Shown in pieces: positions 5,672-6,857 of a stretch of 6,857 nt of DNA. The notes under the pieces were generated by a model. That model worked only from the letters and a program-made list of their open reading frames with translations. It made no database searches and had not been told where the DNA came from. The stretch is from contig JANYFQ010000355.1 of the NCBI GenBank assembly GCA_025362615.1, forward strand, positions 1 to 6,857, written 5' to 3'. This stretch comes from Hymenobacter sp. (GTDB lineage Bacteria; Bacteroidota; Bacteroidia; Cytophagales; Hymenobacteraceae). Position numbers and translations under genes: made by a program. How positions within the stretch are numbered: the stretch's first letter is position 1; every line of letters begins with the position of its first letter.

Positions 5672-6667
5672 ATGGCCCGCCTCCTGTCTTTGGCGCTGCT
5701 CGGCCTGGGCACCGCCGGCCTGCTGGCCACCAGCTCCGCCACCAACCCCGTGCCGCGCCGCGAGTTTCGGCCCGCCGCCGGGGCCGCTGCTGTGGCTGCT
5801 TTCAGCCCCGACGGCCACTTGCTGGGCCTGGTGGGCACCGCCGCCGCCGCCGTGGGCGTGTACGAAACCCGCACCGGCCTGCTGCTGCGCACCTACGCCG
5901 GGCACGCCCAGCCGGTGGCCGACGTGGCCTTCGCCGCCGTGCCCGACACGGCCGTCAGCGCCGATACCAGCGGCCTGGTGCGCGCCTGGAACCCCGAAAC
6001 CCTGGCCCCCCTCATCTCCTGGCAGGCACCCGTGCCGGTGCTGTTCGTGCGCGTGGTGCCGGGCGGCAACCGTGTGCTGCTGGTAGCCGCCACCCAGGTC
6101 TGGCTCTGGAACCTGCGCCGCCCCGCCGTCCCGCCCGTGCCCCAGCGCCTGGCGCTGCCCGCCAAAGCCCGCATCACGGCCGTGGCCGCCAGCGCCGACA
6201 GCAGCCGCTTTGCCCTGGGCCTGGCCTCGGGGCAGGCGCTGGTGCAGCGCCTGGGGCCGATGCCCGCGCCCGGCAAAACCAAAGCCCCGCTGCCGCCCCC
6301 GGCCGGGCTGCACAACGTGGTGCTGGCCACCACGCCCATTCAGGATATGTACTTCGGCCACGACACCCTTTACGCCGCCGCCAGTACGCCGGCGCTGCTG
6401 CGCTGGGTGCCCACCGGCACCACCGTGCTGCCCGAGCTGCCACTGCCCGAACCCCTGACCTCCGTCGAGGCCGACGGCCCCGACCACCTCGCCGTGCTGG
6501 GGTTTGCCAGCGGGCAGGTGGCCGTGTGGCACTTGGGCCGCAACGCGCCCACGTACACTTGCCGGGGCAACGGCCCCGCCCGGCAGGCCCGCTTCCAGCC
6601 CCTGGCCGGCGGCCTGGTAATGGCCCGCTACGAAGGCCAGGACGTGAAAACGTGGAAGGTGTGGTGA
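5672..6667 (+). CDS. Exported degenerate WD40-like beta-propeller protein
   Basis: This 331-residue protein begins with a signal peptide (MARLLSLALLGLGTAGLLATSSA, cut near residue 23). It consists almost wholly of divergent WD40 repeats. The clearest are AFSPDGHLLGLVG (43-55), GHAQPVADVAFAAV through GLVRAWNPET (77-110), VWLWNL (143-148), SGQVAVWHLG (280-289) and the closing DVKTWKVW (324-331). With weaker strands between, about seven blades can be traced, so it probably closes a propeller with no extra domain. Two Pro-rich linkers, about 149-165 and 195-212, separate blades. It is very rich in Ala, Pro and Val, reflecting high GC. The ATG is 1 nt after the stop of the preceding propeller gene, so translation is probably coupled and the two proteins likely work together outside the cytoplasm. 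It has no enzymatic motif; binding or scaffolding is the likely role, with the partner unknown. Confidence 0.85.
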   Translation: MARLLSLALLGLGTAGLLATSSATNPVPRREFRPAAGAAAVAAFSPDGHLLGLVGTAAAAVGVYETRTGLLLRTYAGHAQPVADVAFAAVPDTAVSADTSGLVRAWNPETLAPLISWQAPVPVLFVRVVPGGNRVLLVAATQVWLWNLRRPAVPPVPQRLALPAKARITAVAASADSSRFALGLASGQALVQRLGPMPAPGKTKAPLPPPAGLHNVVLATTPIQDMYFGHDTLYAAASTPALLRWVPTGTTVLPELPLPEPLTSVEADGPDHLAVLGFASGQVAVWHLGRNAPTYTCRGNGPARQARFQPLAGGLVMARYEGQDVKTWKVW

Positions 6668-6740
6668 GGAGTGATGCCGGGGCAGTGGCTTGCTGACATT
6701 TTGGCCGAAAGTCTACCAAAACCCAGCCTTTTTCTGCTAT

Positions 6741-6764
6741 AACCGGACCGCGGAGGTCCGGTTT
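6741..6764 (+). terminator. Strong hairpin, probable terminator of the propeller operon
   Basis: AACCGGACC (6741-6749) pairs perfectly with GGTCCGGTT (6755-6763) around a 5-nt GCGGA loop, 73 nt after the operon's last stop. Only one further T follows the stem before CGGG, so it lacks a full T tract, but a 9-bp GC-rich stem here is most simply a terminator or a 3'-end stabilising structure. Confidence 0.55.
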
Positions 6765-6857
6765 CGGGCCTCGGAGGGTCGATTTTGGTCTTCCCAACCG
6801 CCCTCACGCCCTACCCCGAAGGGGTTTCACAACACAGCCGGGGGTTGGCGACCGCAG
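6765..6857. other. Non-coding end of window with small hairpins
   Basis: No gene is supported. A short perfect hairpin, ACCCC-GAA-GGGGT at 6813-6825, followed by TTC, could be a second weak terminator, possibly for a gene beyond the window. Bases 6751-6771 and 6772-6792 are an imperfect 21-nt tandem pair (15 of 21 identical). Confidence 0.4.

Noticed and set aside
4075..5892. A 605-codon minus-strand open frame opposite the first propeller gene
   Set aside because: It mirrors the codon structure of the plus-strand WD40 gene. Its product is a low-complexity Val/Gly/Ala/His-rich sequence with no domain, as expected antisense to GC-rich coding DNA.
5606..6532. A 308-codon minus-strand open frame opposite the second propeller gene
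   Set aside because: The translation is Gly/His/Gln-rich low complexity; the plus-strand frame has a signal peptide and WD40 features.

Overview
The window looks like chromosome from a GC-rich member of the Bacteroidota, most like Hymenobacter or a close relative. Four things suggest this. Starts lack clear Shine-Dalgarno sequences. There is a well-formed Bacteroidota promoter (TTTG, 19-nt spacer, TAnnTTTG) on the minus strand. There is an exported WD40 protein with a C-terminal domain typical of this phylum. Gaps are filled with AT-rich interspersed repeats next to GC-rich genes. The genus is an inference from style, not a sequence match.

Layout. Bases 1-53 are the last 16 codons of an unidentified plus-strand gene, followed by a small hairpin with a T7 tract. 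Bases 125-1786 hold a compact two-gene plus-strand module. The first gene is a TcmP-type 'three-Cys-motif partner' protein with methyltransferase-like motifs. The second, 9 nt downstream, is its usual companion, a DUF5131/phage Gp37-Gp68 radical-SAM-like protein with three cysteines. Both are visibly poorer in GC than the other genes, so the pair looks like an acquired cassette. A GNAT acetyltransferase gene (1798-2331, minus) converges on it with an 11-nt gap. Bases 2332-2699 are non-coding and built from direct and inverted repeats, possibly a small MITE-like element. A predicted lipoprotein of unknown function lies at 2700-3716 (minus). Its start is placed at an internal GTG because of the lipobox and the promoter just upstream. 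About 500 nt of non-coding DNA separates it from a divergent plus-strand operon. That operon encodes two exported beta-propeller proteins (4216-5670 and 5672-6667) one nucleotide apart. A hairpin, probably the operon terminator, follows at 6741-6764, and no gene is seen from there to the end.

How the genes work together. The TcmP/DUF5131 pair is probably one functional unit, but its substrate is unknown. The two propellers are probably co-translated and act together outside the cytoplasm. The divergent lipoprotein may belong with them, though only position suggests this. The most novel material is the three-Cys pair and the repeat mosaic; the rest is ordinary chromosome.
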